This document shows, piece by piece, positions 28,269 to 36,008 of a stretch of 64,000 nt of DNA. Positions within the stretch are counted from its first letter, which is position 1, and each line of letters starts with the position of its first letter. The DNA is from Idiomarina zobellii (GTDB lineage: Bacteria; Pseudomonadota; Gammaproteobacteria; Enterobacterales; Alteromonadaceae), in the NCBI RefSeq assembly GCF_900100855.1, contig NZ_FNCB01000002.1, forward strand, positions 310,001 through 374,000, written 5' to 3'. Under the pieces are notes generated by a model. The model saw only the letters and a list, made by a program, of their open reading frames with translations. It was not told where the DNA came from and ran no database searches. Both the position numbers and the translations under genes were made by a program.

Positions 28269-29624
28269 TCAGCGAGAAAACGCCGCATTCCAGTACGATT
28301 TTGGCACGTCTGATACCGAGGAACAAATGCTTTTGTCCATTAACCGCTCGGCTTCAGATACCAGGTAATTTGCATCGGCAACTTTAATGTCTTCAGGTAC
28401 TTGCTGACCGTTGGTGACATATCCAACCGGCAGGCCGTACTCAATTGCCACACTGATACTTTCTCCTAAACTTAAGCATTCGTCCAGTTTGGTAAAAATG
28501 CAACCCGACAAAGGTAGTGTTTTGAATTGTTTAACGGCGTCATTTAACACTTGGCTTTGTGAGGTTGCCGACAATACCAGATAAGGTCGAATTCTCAGGC
28601 GGGTATTCTGGATAAGCTGACCCAATTGCTCGCTTAAGCGCTTGTCGCGCTGACCCATACCTGCCGTATCAATTAAAATCAGGCTCTTATCACGTAGCGA
28701 CAGTAATGAATCCGCTAGCTCTTTTGCATCTTTTGCCACTTTTACCGGACAGCCAATAATACGTCCGTAAGTCTGTAATTGTTCACTGGCACCAATTCGG
28801 AAGGTGTCAGTGGTAATTAAAGCAACTTTGTCAGAGCCATGACGCTGAGCGTAACGGGCCGCCAGCTTAGCAATAGTGGTGGTTTTACCAACGCCGGTAG
28901 GACCAACTAGTGCCACTGCACCGCCGCGTGTCAAAATATCGTCATTGGTGGTATTCAACTGACCTTCCAACAGATGCATGGTTTGCTCCCAGGCATCCTC
29001 GTCTGAGCTGCTTTCAGGAATAAAACAAGCAATCTGATCCGCGATGCGTTCACTCAACCCCATCGTCATAAGTCGTTGCATCAACATGGCGCGCACTGGC
29101 TCTTCGCGATCCATCTCTTGCTTCATGAGACCGCTTAACTGGTGCTCTAACAACTGGCGAATACCGTTCACTTGTGAGCGCAGCTCTGCGATTGCTTCCG
29201 AGTCGTTGCTGTCCGGCGTATTCACTTGCTCAGGAAAGACATCCGCTTGTGAAGGCTCTTGTTGAGCCGATGCTGCCTGATGCGCCATTTGGTGATAAGC
29301 GTCATGCTTTGCTGCCGTTTCAGGTTGACCGGTCATCTGTTCTGCCGCTTGCGAAGACGTTTGCGAAGGCGCGGCATTTTGACGCTGCAACAATTCAGCC
29401 AACGACTGAGCCGGTGCTTCCGACTCTTGCTTTGGTGCCTGAGTATTTGCGGAGGTCTCTGGAGCCGCTTCTGGTGCTCGTGCGTCCGGGTCAACAGCCG
29501 CCACTAATTCAATACCACCGTTCACCTTTTTATTGGATAGAATAATCGCATCAGCGCCTAAGGTTTCTTTAACCTGCTGTAAGCCTCGACGCATATCCTC
29601 TGCAAAAAAGCGTTTAATTTTCAC
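28269..29624 (-). CDS. flhF: Flagellar polar-placement GTPase FlhF
   Basis: SRP-like GTPase that marks the cell pole for flagellum assembly. The N-terminal B domain begins MKIKRFFAEDMRRGLQQVKE; a Gln/Ala-rich linker spans about residues 65-150; the NG domain carries G1 GPTGVGKTTTIAKLAARYA, G3 LILIDTAGMGQRD and G4 FTKLDECLSLG. The 451 residues fit the family. flhA lies 17 bp upstream. Confidence 0.96.
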   Translation of the reverse strand: MKIKRFFAEDMRRGLQQVKETLGADAIILSNKKVNGGIELVAAVDPDARAPEAAPETSANTQAPKQESEAPAQSLAELLQRQNAAPSQTSSQAAEQMTGQPETAAKHDAYHQMAHQAASAQQEPSQADVFPEQVNTPDSNDSEAIAELRSQVNGIRQLLEHQLSGLMKQEMDREEPVRAMLMQRLMTMGLSERIADQIACFIPESSSDEDAWEQTMHLLEGQLNTTNDDILTRGGAVALVGPTGVGKTTTIAKLAARYAQRHGSDKVALITTDTFRIGASEQLQTYGRIIGCPVKVAKDAKELADSLLSLRDKSLILIDTAGMGQRDKRLSEQLGQLIQNTRLRIRPYLVLSATSQSQVLNDAVKQFKTLPLSGCIFTKLDECLSLGESISVAIEYGLPVGYVTNGQQVPEDIKVADANYLVSEAERLMDKSICSSVSDVPKSYWNAAFSR

Positions 29625-29641
29625 AAGCGACTCCCGTTGTC

Positions 29642-31789
29642 TTAGGTAGCGGTTTGTTCACCACTGTTTTGTTGTCCACCAATTGAGCTGACAATGCGAA
29701 TTTGTTTGTCATCCGGAATTTCCTGATACGACAACACTCGCATACCATCGGTAGCGTGGCGCGCAAATCGCGCCATGGTTGAGCGTAGTAGCCCGGATGT
29801 CAGCAACACAGACGGTTCTCCGTTCATTTCCTGCTGCTGATGCGTTTCGCGTAACGACTGTTGCAAGCGTTCGGCTAAACCTGGTTCAATGCCTGCACCT
29901 TGCTGATTTCCGTCGTTACCAGCCATCTGTAGTGACTGATGCAACATCTGTTCCAACTCTGGCGCCAAAGTTATGACAGGCAGTTCGGTTTCGCCTTCTG
30001 AGATATCCTGAACAATCAAACGGCGCAGAGAAATTCGAACGGCGGCCGTTAGTACATCCGGATCCTGACTGCGTCCGGCGTACTCAACCAAGGTTTGTAC
30101 AATGGTGCGCATATCGCGTATAGCAATGCCTTCATCCAGCAAGTTCTGCAGCACTTTGACAAAGTTACCCAGTGACAATAAGTCAGGAATAAGTCCTTCC
30201 ACCAATTTCGGATGCGTGCGACCCAGGCGATCCAACAGCTCCTGTGCTTCTTCATGACCAAGTAACTGCGATGCGTGATTCGTGACAATTTGACTTAAGT
30301 GAGTGGCCACTACCGTTGCAGCATCCACCACGGTATAGCCTAAGGTTTGCGCGTGCTCTTTTTGCTCCGGGCGTATCCATACTGCGTCCAGACCGAACGC
30401 CGGATCCGTGGTTTTTTCACCTTCAAGTTCCCCGAAGACCTGACCTGGGTTAATAGCAAGCTCCCAATCATGGCGAATTTCCGCTTCCCCCATGGTCACA
30501 CCCATTAACGTAATACGGTAGCTGTTAGGCCCTAAGTCGAGGTTGTCCCGAATATGCACCGCGGGCACCAGAAAGCCGAACTCCTGCGACTGCTTCTTAC
30601 GCACCCCTTTAATACGGGAAAGGAGCTCGCCGCCTTGTTGCTTGTCCACCAGCGGAATAAGACGATACCCCACTTCCAGACCAATGGTGTCGACATGGCG
30701 AACGTCGTCCCAGGACAACTCTTTTTGCTGTGCCTGCTGAACTTGCTGCTCTTGTTCTTTTTCCACCAGCTCGCCCTGCTCGGTTTTGTTCTTTTTAAGT
30801 TTGAAATACGCAGCGCCCGCAAGAATTGCCGACATGCTGAGGAACGCTAAATGAGGCATACCCGGAATCACACCCATAGCGAACAATACCGAGCTGGAAA
30901 TAACCAATACTTTCGGGTTGTCGAGCAACTGCAGAACAACCGCGTCACCCATGTCTTTACTGTCATTCTCGCGGGTAATAATAATTGCGGTTGCAACAGA
31001 CAGTAACAGTGCTGGAATTTGGGCGACCAAGCCGTCACCAATGGTCAGAAGCGTGTACACTTCTACCGCTTCACCGAAGGTCAAGCCGTACTGGATCATA
31101 CCAATGAGCAAGCCACCAACAATGTTGATAAGAAGAATAAGAATACCGGCGATGGCGTCGCCTTTAACGAACTTACTGGCACCATCCATTGAGCCGTAGA
31201 AGTCAGCTTCCCGGGTGACGTCACTGCGGCGCTGTTTGGCTTCTTCCTGGTTAATAAGGCCAGCGTTCAAGTCCGCATCAATGGCCATTTGCTTACCCGG
31301 CATGGCGTCTAACGTAAAGCGAGCGGTTACTTCGGAGATACGCCCCGCACCCTTGGTAATAACTACGAAGTTAATAATAACGAGAATAGCGAAGACCACT
31401 AAACCAACGGTGTAGTTACCGCCGATGACAACACTACCAAAAGCTTCAATGACGCTACCGGCTGCGCCCGGCCCATTGTGGCCCTCGAGTAAAACGATAC
31501 GTGTCGATGCCACGTTTAAGCTAAGCCGCAGTACTGTGGCGATAAGCAGAACTGTCGGAAAGGCAGCGAAATCCAGTGGTCGTTGGGTATAAACCGCAAC
31601 CAGCATAACCACCAGCGACAATGTAATAGAGAACGAAAACAGAATATCCAGCACCATTGCCGGAATAGGCAGCACCACCATCGCCAAAATGGCCATAATG
31701 GCTAAAGGCGTACCAAAGCCCTTAATTAAATGGGCATTGTTTTGCGTGAAATGTCTTAAACTTACTAACTTTTCGGCACCGCTCGCCAT
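29642..31789 (-). CDS. flhA: Flagellar export gate protein FlhA
   Basis: FlhA forms the nonameric ring of the flagellar type III export gate. Seven or eight membrane helices (about residues 20-330) include the conserved FHIPEP-region segment (RISEVTARFTLDAMPGKQMA), followed by the large cytoplasmic chaperone-docking domain. The frame is open to 31876, but the ATG at 31789 (MASGAEKLVSLR) has a strong AGGAAG ribosome site and gives the family length, 715 residues. It heads the minus-strand run; the usual upstream partner flhB is absent here. Confidence 0.96.
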   Translation of the reverse strand: MASGAEKLVSLRHFTQNNAHLIKGFGTPLAIMAILAMVVLPIPAMVLDILFSFSITLSLVVMLVAVYTQRPLDFAAFPTVLLIATVLRLSLNVASTRIVLLEGHNGPGAAGSVIEAFGSVVIGGNYTVGLVVFAILVIINFVVITKGAGRISEVTARFTLDAMPGKQMAIDADLNAGLINQEEAKQRRSDVTREADFYGSMDGASKFVKGDAIAGILILLINIVGGLLIGMIQYGLTFGEAVEVYTLLTIGDGLVAQIPALLLSVATAIIITRENDSKDMGDAVVLQLLDNPKVLVISSSVLFAMGVIPGMPHLAFLSMSAILAGAAYFKLKKNKTEQGELVEKEQEQQVQQAQQKELSWDDVRHVDTIGLEVGYRLIPLVDKQQGGELLSRIKGVRKKQSQEFGFLVPAVHIRDNLDLGPNSYRITLMGVTMGEAEIRHDWELAINPGQVFGELEGEKTTDPAFGLDAVWIRPEQKEHAQTLGYTVVDAATVVATHLSQIVTNHASQLLGHEEAQELLDRLGRTHPKLVEGLIPDLLSLGNFVKVLQNLLDEGIAIRDMRTIVQTLVEYAGRSQDPDVLTAAVRISLRRLIVQDISEGETELPVITLAPELEQMLHQSLQMAGNDGNQQGAGIEPGLAERLQQSLRETHQQQEMNGEPSVLLTSGLLRSTMARFARHATDGMRVLSYQEIPDDKQIRIVSSIGGQQNSGEQTAT

Positions 31790-31946
31790 ACGTCTTCCTG
31801 TTGCGTCAAAAAGTTGAACCTGCGGTGTTTTATTCAAGAATCGAGCCAGCTTTTTAAATACTTGCTGACAATACATTGCGAACTAGCTTACAGACATTTT
31901 TCTGCTTACGGCTAAACTATCTGCACTTCGAATAACAGGGGGCTCT

Positions 31947-32363
31947 GTGCGCGGTTACTCCTTAATTGAATTGCTGATTGCATTGGCTATAACGGCTGGG
32001 TTAGGTGCCTTGTCGATGCCTTTGTTCAAACAGCAGACTGAGAGTTTATTGCTGCAGCAGGCAAGTTCTCGGTGGCTGTCGTATTTACACCAAGTCAAAG
32101 CAAAAGCACAACGAGCAGAGGACAGTATAATTGCAGAGCTTGTGCCTCTCGAAGGTCGTTCAAATGTGTTTGAGCTGGCAACGGAGTCGACTTATAGCTC
32201 AACAAGCCCGTTAATATTCTACGGTGCTTCTGGCGGGGCTGTGCCCGGGCATATTCGAATCATGAACGAAAATAATACCGTTAAAGTCATTATTAGTAGC
32301 AAAGGACGTGTTCGCTCCTGTGTCAGTCATGGGCCAGCTTTGCCCGGTTTGCCCTTATGCTAG
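31947..32363 (+). CDS. GspH/FimT-type minor pseudopilin (PpdA-like)
   Basis: The 138-residue protein starts with GTG after AGGGGG and has a class III prepilin leader: MRG followed by YSLIELLIALAITAGLGAL. This is a cleavage site after Gly3 with Glu5 of the mature protein. Length and position as first of four pseudopilin genes match E. coli ppdA. The mature part has a Cys pair near the end. It probably takes part in priming type IV pilus or DNA-uptake fibres; this is inferred from the family. Confidence 0.75.
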   Translation: MRGYSLIELLIALAITAGLGALSMPLFKQQTESLLLQQASSRWLSYLHQVKAKAQRAEDSIIAELVPLEGRSNVFELATESTYSSTSPLIFYGASGGAVPGHIRIMNENNTVKVIISSKGRVRSCVSHGPALPGLPLC

Positions 32364-32881
32364 AAAGAAATATCGCTCAAAAAAGCGATGGGTACAGCCT
32401 GGTTGAAGTACTTATTGCTGCGTCGCTGGGAGCCATTATTGTCATGACCGCACAACAGTTATTGCAATGGCAGAAAGGCGCTCAACATAGCTCGGTATCA
32501 AAGGCACGGTTTATGTTGAGCGGGCAAGCGGTCGCAGAGACGTTTTTAAGCAGTTTAAGCAATTCGGTGGTTGCAGACGTCCAAAACCCGGAGCGTGGTT
32601 GCTATGTCTTTCCGACACAAAACGGAGGCTCTGTCGGTTTTCGGGTTAGACGTTATCAATTACAACATAACCCTATGACGCTGGACTGCGCGGGTTATGG
32701 TTGGCAGTCGTTAACCGATAGTGCGCAATTTTACGTTCAGGAATTACGGGTTGAAGCTGACGCCTCCTTAAATTCAGGAAACAGCTCAAAGCTGTTTATT
32801 ACATTGTTGATTTCGCGAGAGACAACCCAAGGCGTTCAGGAACAACAATTTAATCGGACAATTACCGTTTTCCCTCAGTAA
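32357..32881 (+). CDS. PilW/GspJ-type minor pseudopilin (PpdB-like)
   Basis: The 174 residues begin with a charged 12-residue leader ending in Gly, then YSLVEVLIAASLGAIIVMTAQQ, a prepilin signal with Glu5. It overlaps the upstream pseudopilin gene by 7 bp. Two cysteines (CYVFP, LDCAGYG) could pair. Order and size fit E. coli ppdB. Confidence 0.75.
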   Translation: MLERNIAQKSDGYSLVEVLIAASLGAIIVMTAQQLLQWQKGAQHSSVSKARFMLSGQAVAETFLSSLSNSVVADVQNPERGCYVFPTQNGGSVGFRVRRYQLQHNPMTLDCAGYGWQSLTDSAQFYVQELRVEADASLNSGNSSKLFITLLISRETTQGVQEQQFNRTITVFPQ

Positions 32882-32899
32882 CAGAAATGGATGTTCATT

Positions 32900-33094
32900 A
32901 TGAAAGCGAAAGGATTCGCGTTGATACTGACGTTAGTCACACTCATAAGCCTTAGCTCCGCGAGCTTGGCTGCTCTGTTGTTTTATGCGCAAATGCTGGA
33001 GGCTCAACAAGCGCATCAGTGGCAAGTGCTTTCTGAACAACTTGCGGCTGACTTTAACCAACAAAAAGTGCTTTATGAGTCATCACAGCAGTAA
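32900..33094 (+). CDS. Short prepilin-like protein (YgdB-like)
   Basis: Only 64 residues from the preferred ATG (MKAKGFALILTLVTLISLSSASLAALLF). The N-terminal helix resembles PilX/YgdB prepilins, with Gly before the cleavage site but without the usual Glu5. The protein stops soon after the helix, about half the E. coli YgdB length (about 135), so it may be naturally short or decayed. An in-frame ATG lies at 32891. It overlaps the next gene by 20 bp. Confidence 0.6.
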   Translation: MKAKGFALILTLVTLISLSSASLAALLFYAQMLEAQQAHQWQVLSEQLAADFNQQKVLYESSQQ

Positions 33095-33419
33095 AGGCTT
33101 TTCGCTGGTTGAGACATTAGTCGCTTCCGCACTTGTGGCGATGTGGGCTGTAAGCAGCCAACAACTGCTTCAGATAGGATTAACTGCTATTGAGAGAGCT
33201 GAGCGCAAAGCACAGGCTGTGGAAGCTTTAAATAGCTATATACAAGATGCTCATATTGCTTGGAGGAACGGCTCTCCCCCTCGACCTGAAGCCGAGATTA
33301 ACGGATTTCTTATCAGCTCCATTATTAACCCAGTAAACGAGAACAATGTTTCAGTTAATACCAAAGTAATCTGGGGCGAAGACAACTCTTACTCGTTACA
33401 AATCTGGTTATCTCGATAA
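33075..33419 (+). CDS. PilV/GspI-type minor pseudopilin (PpdC-like)
   Basis: The 114-residue protein starts MSHHSSKG followed by FSLVETLVASALVAMWAVSSQQ, a clear prepilin cleavage site with Glu5. It is the last of the four-gene cluster, matching the position and size of E. coli ppdC. In E. coli recC follows; here a toxin-antitoxin pair does. The frame is open further upstream, but that part overlaps the preceding gene and lacks a prepilin leader. Confidence 0.75.
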   Translation: MSHHSSKGFSLVETLVASALVAMWAVSSQQLLQIGLTAIERAERKAQAVEALNSYIQDAHIAWRNGSPPRPEAEINGFLISSIINPVNENNVSVNTKVIWGEDNSYSLQIWLSR

Positions 33420-33447
33420 ATTAGCAATAACTTATTTATAATATATA

Positions 33448-33702
33448 ATGAATAAAATAGAATGGACAAGGAAAGCCATTAAGCAACTTCATAAAATATC
33501 TGAAGTTGCTAAGGAGCCCGTCGTTGAGAAAGTCTCAACATTGAAGAGGTTTCCTAATTGCTTACATGTAAAAAAGCTAAAGGGAGCAACCCATTTATAT
33601 CGGCTGAGAGTTGGACGTTACAGAGTTCTGTTCACCCATCTCGACACAGTCAGAATTGTTCGCATAAACGAGGTGAAAAAGAGAGATGAACGCACCTACT
33701 GA
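33448..33702 (+). CDS. RelE/ParE-superfamily toxin
   Basis: The 84 residues follow the RelE/HigB pattern: IEWTRKAIKQLHKI at the N-terminus, VKKLKGATHLYRLRVGRYRVLF in the middle (basic strand with the catalytic-type Arg residues) and VRIVRINEVKKRDERTY at the end. Such toxins cleave mRNA on the ribosome. The following antitoxin gene overlaps by 17 bp; toxin-first order is like higBA. The start has no clear Shine-Dalgarno, and a TATAAT lies only about 6 bp before the ATG. Confidence 0.85.
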   Translation: MNKIEWTRKAIKQLHKISEVAKEPVVEKVSTLKRFPNCLHVKKLKGATHLYRLRVGRYRVLFTHLDTVRIVRINEVKKRDERTY

Positions 33703-34018
33703 CGTACAAATTATTGAGAAAAATGGGCAACCCGAGTATGCCGTTATTCCCTACGAAGATTATATCGCCCTGCTCCACTCTCAGAACAGCAATGAATTTA
33801 TTCCTCACGAGGTAGTAGAGCTCAGCCTATCAACAGGGGGCAATATGATCGCAGCCTGGAGAAAGTTTAAGACAATCAGTCAGACAGAGTTAGCAGATAA
33901 GCTTGGTATTTCACAGTCAGCCGTCGCACAGATGGAACGCCCTGGGTATAACCCAAGAAGCGATACGTTAAAACGCATCGCTATTGCATTGGATATTAGT
34001 CCTGAACAGTTATTTTAA
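33686..34018 (+). CDS. XRE-family antitoxin with Phd/YefM-like N-terminus
   Basis: The 110 residues combine an N-terminal segment (IIEKNGQPEYAVIPYEDYIALL, about 9-30) resembling the dimerisation part of Phd/YefM antitoxins with a C-terminal helix-turn-helix domain (about 60-108; SQTELADKLGISQSAVAQME and DTLKRIAIALDISPEQLF). It should neutralise the upstream RelE-type toxin and repress the operon. It ends 12 bp from the convergent ispH stop. Confidence 0.85.
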   Translation: MNAPTDVQIIEKNGQPEYAVIPYEDYIALLHSQNSNEFIPHEVVELSLSTGGNMIAAWRKFKTISQTELADKLGISQSAVAQMERPGYNPRSDTLKRIAIALDISPEQLF

Positions 34019-34030
34019 CGGCCATTCAAA

Positions 34031-34975
34031 CTAAGCTGCTGGGTGAGGTCTTAACTCTGGCGGAATAGAGAAAGTGATGTTTTCTTCGCGGCCACTGAGT
34101 TCTACAGCCGTTTTTCCACCCCAGGACTGCAACTTGGCAATGACTTCCTGCACCAATACTTCAGGTGCTGATGCGCCGGCTGTGACAGCGACTTTTTCTT
34201 TGCCTTCAAGCCATGACTTATCAATACAGCTGGCATCATCAATTAAATAAGCCGGTGTGCCTATCTTTTCTGAGAGCTCACGCAAACGGTTTGAGTTCGA
34301 GCTATTGCGCGCTCCTACAACCAACATTATATCCGCGTCACTGGCCAATTCACGCACTGCGTCCTGTCGGTTTTGGGTGGCATAGCAAATATCGTCTTTT
34401 CGTGGGCCGTTAATATCTGGGAATTTCTGACGCAGGGCTTCAATAACGTCGGCAGTGTCATCAACCGACAACGTTGTTTGGCTCATATAATGAAGGTTTT
34501 TCGGGTCTTTAACTTCCAGCTTGTCAACGTCTTCTGGCGACTCAACCAGATAAATGCCGCCTTCTTCGTTTTTATACTGGCCCATTGTGCCTTCAACTTC
34601 CGGATGGCCGGCATGACCAATGAGCACACACTCGTGGCCTTTGCGGCTGGCACGGGTGACTTCCATATGTACTTTAGTCACTAACGGACAAGTGGCATCA
34701 AACACTTTCAAGCCGCGATCTTTTGCTTCCTGACGTACCGCCTGAGATACGCCGTGAGCACTGAAAATCACGATATGATCGTCTGGCACTTCATGCAGCT
34801 CTTCAACAAAAATAGCGCCTGCATCACGCAATTTATTGACGACGTATTTGTTGTGAACCACTTCATGACGCACATAAATTGGCGGCTCAAAAATCTCTAA
34901 AGCACGCTCAACAATGGTTATGGCTCTATCAACACCTGCACAAAAGCCACGTGGGTTCGCCAACAAAATCTGCAT
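34031..34975 (-). CDS. ispH: 4-hydroxy-3-methylbut-2-enyl diphosphate reductase IspH
   Basis: Last enzyme of the MEP isoprenoid pathway; a [4Fe-4S] enzyme making IPP and DMAPP. The 314 residues begin [19 protein letters not shown] with the first cluster Cys; further Cys are in [13 protein letters not shown] and [10 protein letters not shown], and the active-site Glu in [10 protein letters not shown]. An earlier in-frame Met (34993) is less likely, since AGGAGG lies right before the ATG at 34975. It is the last gene of the murJ-side block. Confidence 0.97.
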   Translation of the reverse strand: MQILLANPRGFCAGVDRAITIVERALEIFEPPIYVRHEVVHNKYVVNKLRDAGAIFVEELHEVPDDHIVIFSAHGVSQAVRQEAKDRGLKVFDATCPLVTKVHMEVTRASRKGHECVLIGHAGHPEVEGTMGQYKNEEGGIYLVESPEDVDKLEVKDPKNLHYMSQTTLSVDDTADVIEALRQKFPDINGPRKDDICYATQNRQDAVRELASDADIMLVVGARNSSNSNRLRELSEKIGTPAYLIDDASCIDKSWLEGKEKVAVTAGASAPEVLVQEVIAKLQSWGGKTAVELSGREENITFSIPPELRPHPAA

Positions 34976-35006
34976 AGTTCCTCCTGCGTTCAACCGACTC
35001 AGTCAG

Positions 35007-35447
35007 TTACGGCTCAACGCTGATAATTTCTACTTCAAAAATCACCGTCTGTCCTGCCAGTGGGTGATTAAAATCGATAGTCACTGTTGGACCTTCAATT
35101 TTTCGAACAATTCCCGGTAAGTCCGTTCCATCCGGTTGAGTAAAGGCTAAAATTGCCCCCACTTCCGGCCTAGTCTCGTCCGAAAACTTCGCCGAATCAA
35201 CGTAATAATAGTTATCCGGGTTTGGCTCTCCGAACGCGTCTTTAGGCTCCAGCGTAAATTCACGCTCTGCCCCTTCACGCAAGCCAACCAAACAGGCTTC
35301 AAAATTTTCCGTTAAGCTACCGTCGCCCATACGGAACTTGGCCGGTTTACCCGACATTTTCGTACTGTCTGCAACCGACCCATCGGTCAGCTTAATGGTA
35401 AAGTGCATGACCACTTCGCGGCCATGCTCAATTGGTAAACGACTCAA
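35007..35447 (-). CDS. fkpB: FKBP-type peptidyl-prolyl isomerase FkpB (SlpA)
   Basis: The 146 residues have the split FKBP fold with the IF insertion of the SlyD/SlpA group: VVMHFTIKLTDGSVADST at the N-terminus, MGDGSLTENFEACLVGL, and FNHPLAGQTVIFEVEI at the end. No His-rich tail is present, so SlpA rather than SlyD. It lies between lspA (9 bp) and ispH, the common gammaproteobacterial order. Confidence 0.93.
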   Translation of the reverse strand: MSRLPIEHGREVVMHFTIKLTDGSVADSTKMSGKPAKFRMGDGSLTENFEACLVGLREGAEREFTLEPKDAFGEPNPDNYYYVDSAKFSDETRPEVGAILAFTQPDGTDLPGIVRKIEGPTVTIDFNHPLAGQTVIFEVEIISVEP

Positions 35448-35456
35448 AACGTACCC

Positions 35457-36008
35457 CTACGACTTGTCACCCTCGTCCAGTTTGTCACGACGGTTATCAA
35501 AAAAGGCTTCCAGCAACATCAAAGCGGCGCCTATCGTTATTGCCATATCAGCAACGTTAAACGCTGGCCAATGCCAACCTTGATAATGCACATCGAAAAA
35601 GTCGATGACATAACCGTACATCAAGCGATCGGCAACATTGCCTATCGCGCCGGCTAAAATCAGTGCAAAAGCCAGGTTCTGACGCCATAAACCCACTGGA
35701 TTACGGCGCATCCAAATAAGCAGCACCACACTAATGGCAATCGCGATAGCCGTAAACAGCCAACGCTGCCAGCCGCCACTGTCACTTAAAAAGCTAAATG
35801 CGGCACCGTAGTTATGGACATAGGTGAAGTTGAACAAGCCCTCTATGACCACGCGACTTTCATACAGCTCGAACTCACCAGCCACCCAAATTTTGGTGAC
35901 TTGGTCGATCACGAACAGCAACAGCGTCAGCCACAAAAAGCGTAAGCCAGTGGCTCTTTTTGAGTGTGCAAAATCAGGCAAAACGACGCTCCTCACCTTC
36001 ACCATCAA
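35457..36008 (-). CDS. lspA: Prolipoprotein signal peptidase LspA
   Basis: Inner-membrane aspartic protease that removes lipoprotein signal peptides. The 183 residues have four hydrophobic segments. The catalytic motifs are [19 protein letters not shown] (first Asp) and [14 protein letters not shown] (second Asp). The gene overlaps the ileS 3' end by 35 bp if the first ATG is used; the later ATG at 36005 is equally possible. Confidence 0.96.
   Translation of the reverse strand: MMVKVRSVVLPDFAHSKRATGLRFLWLTLLLFVIDQVTKIWVAGEFELYESRVVIEGLFNFTYVHNYGAAFSFLSDSGGWQRWLFTAIAIAISVVLLIWMRRNPVGLWRQNLAFALILAGAIGNVADRLMYGYVIDFFDVHYQGWHWPAFNVADMAITIGAALMLLEAFFDNRRDKLDEGDKS

Noticed and set aside
31861-31946. 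Possible sigma-54 or sigma-28 promoter before flhA
   Set aside because: I scanned the minus strand for GG-N10-GC and for GCCGATAA-type boxes and found no site with correct spacing.
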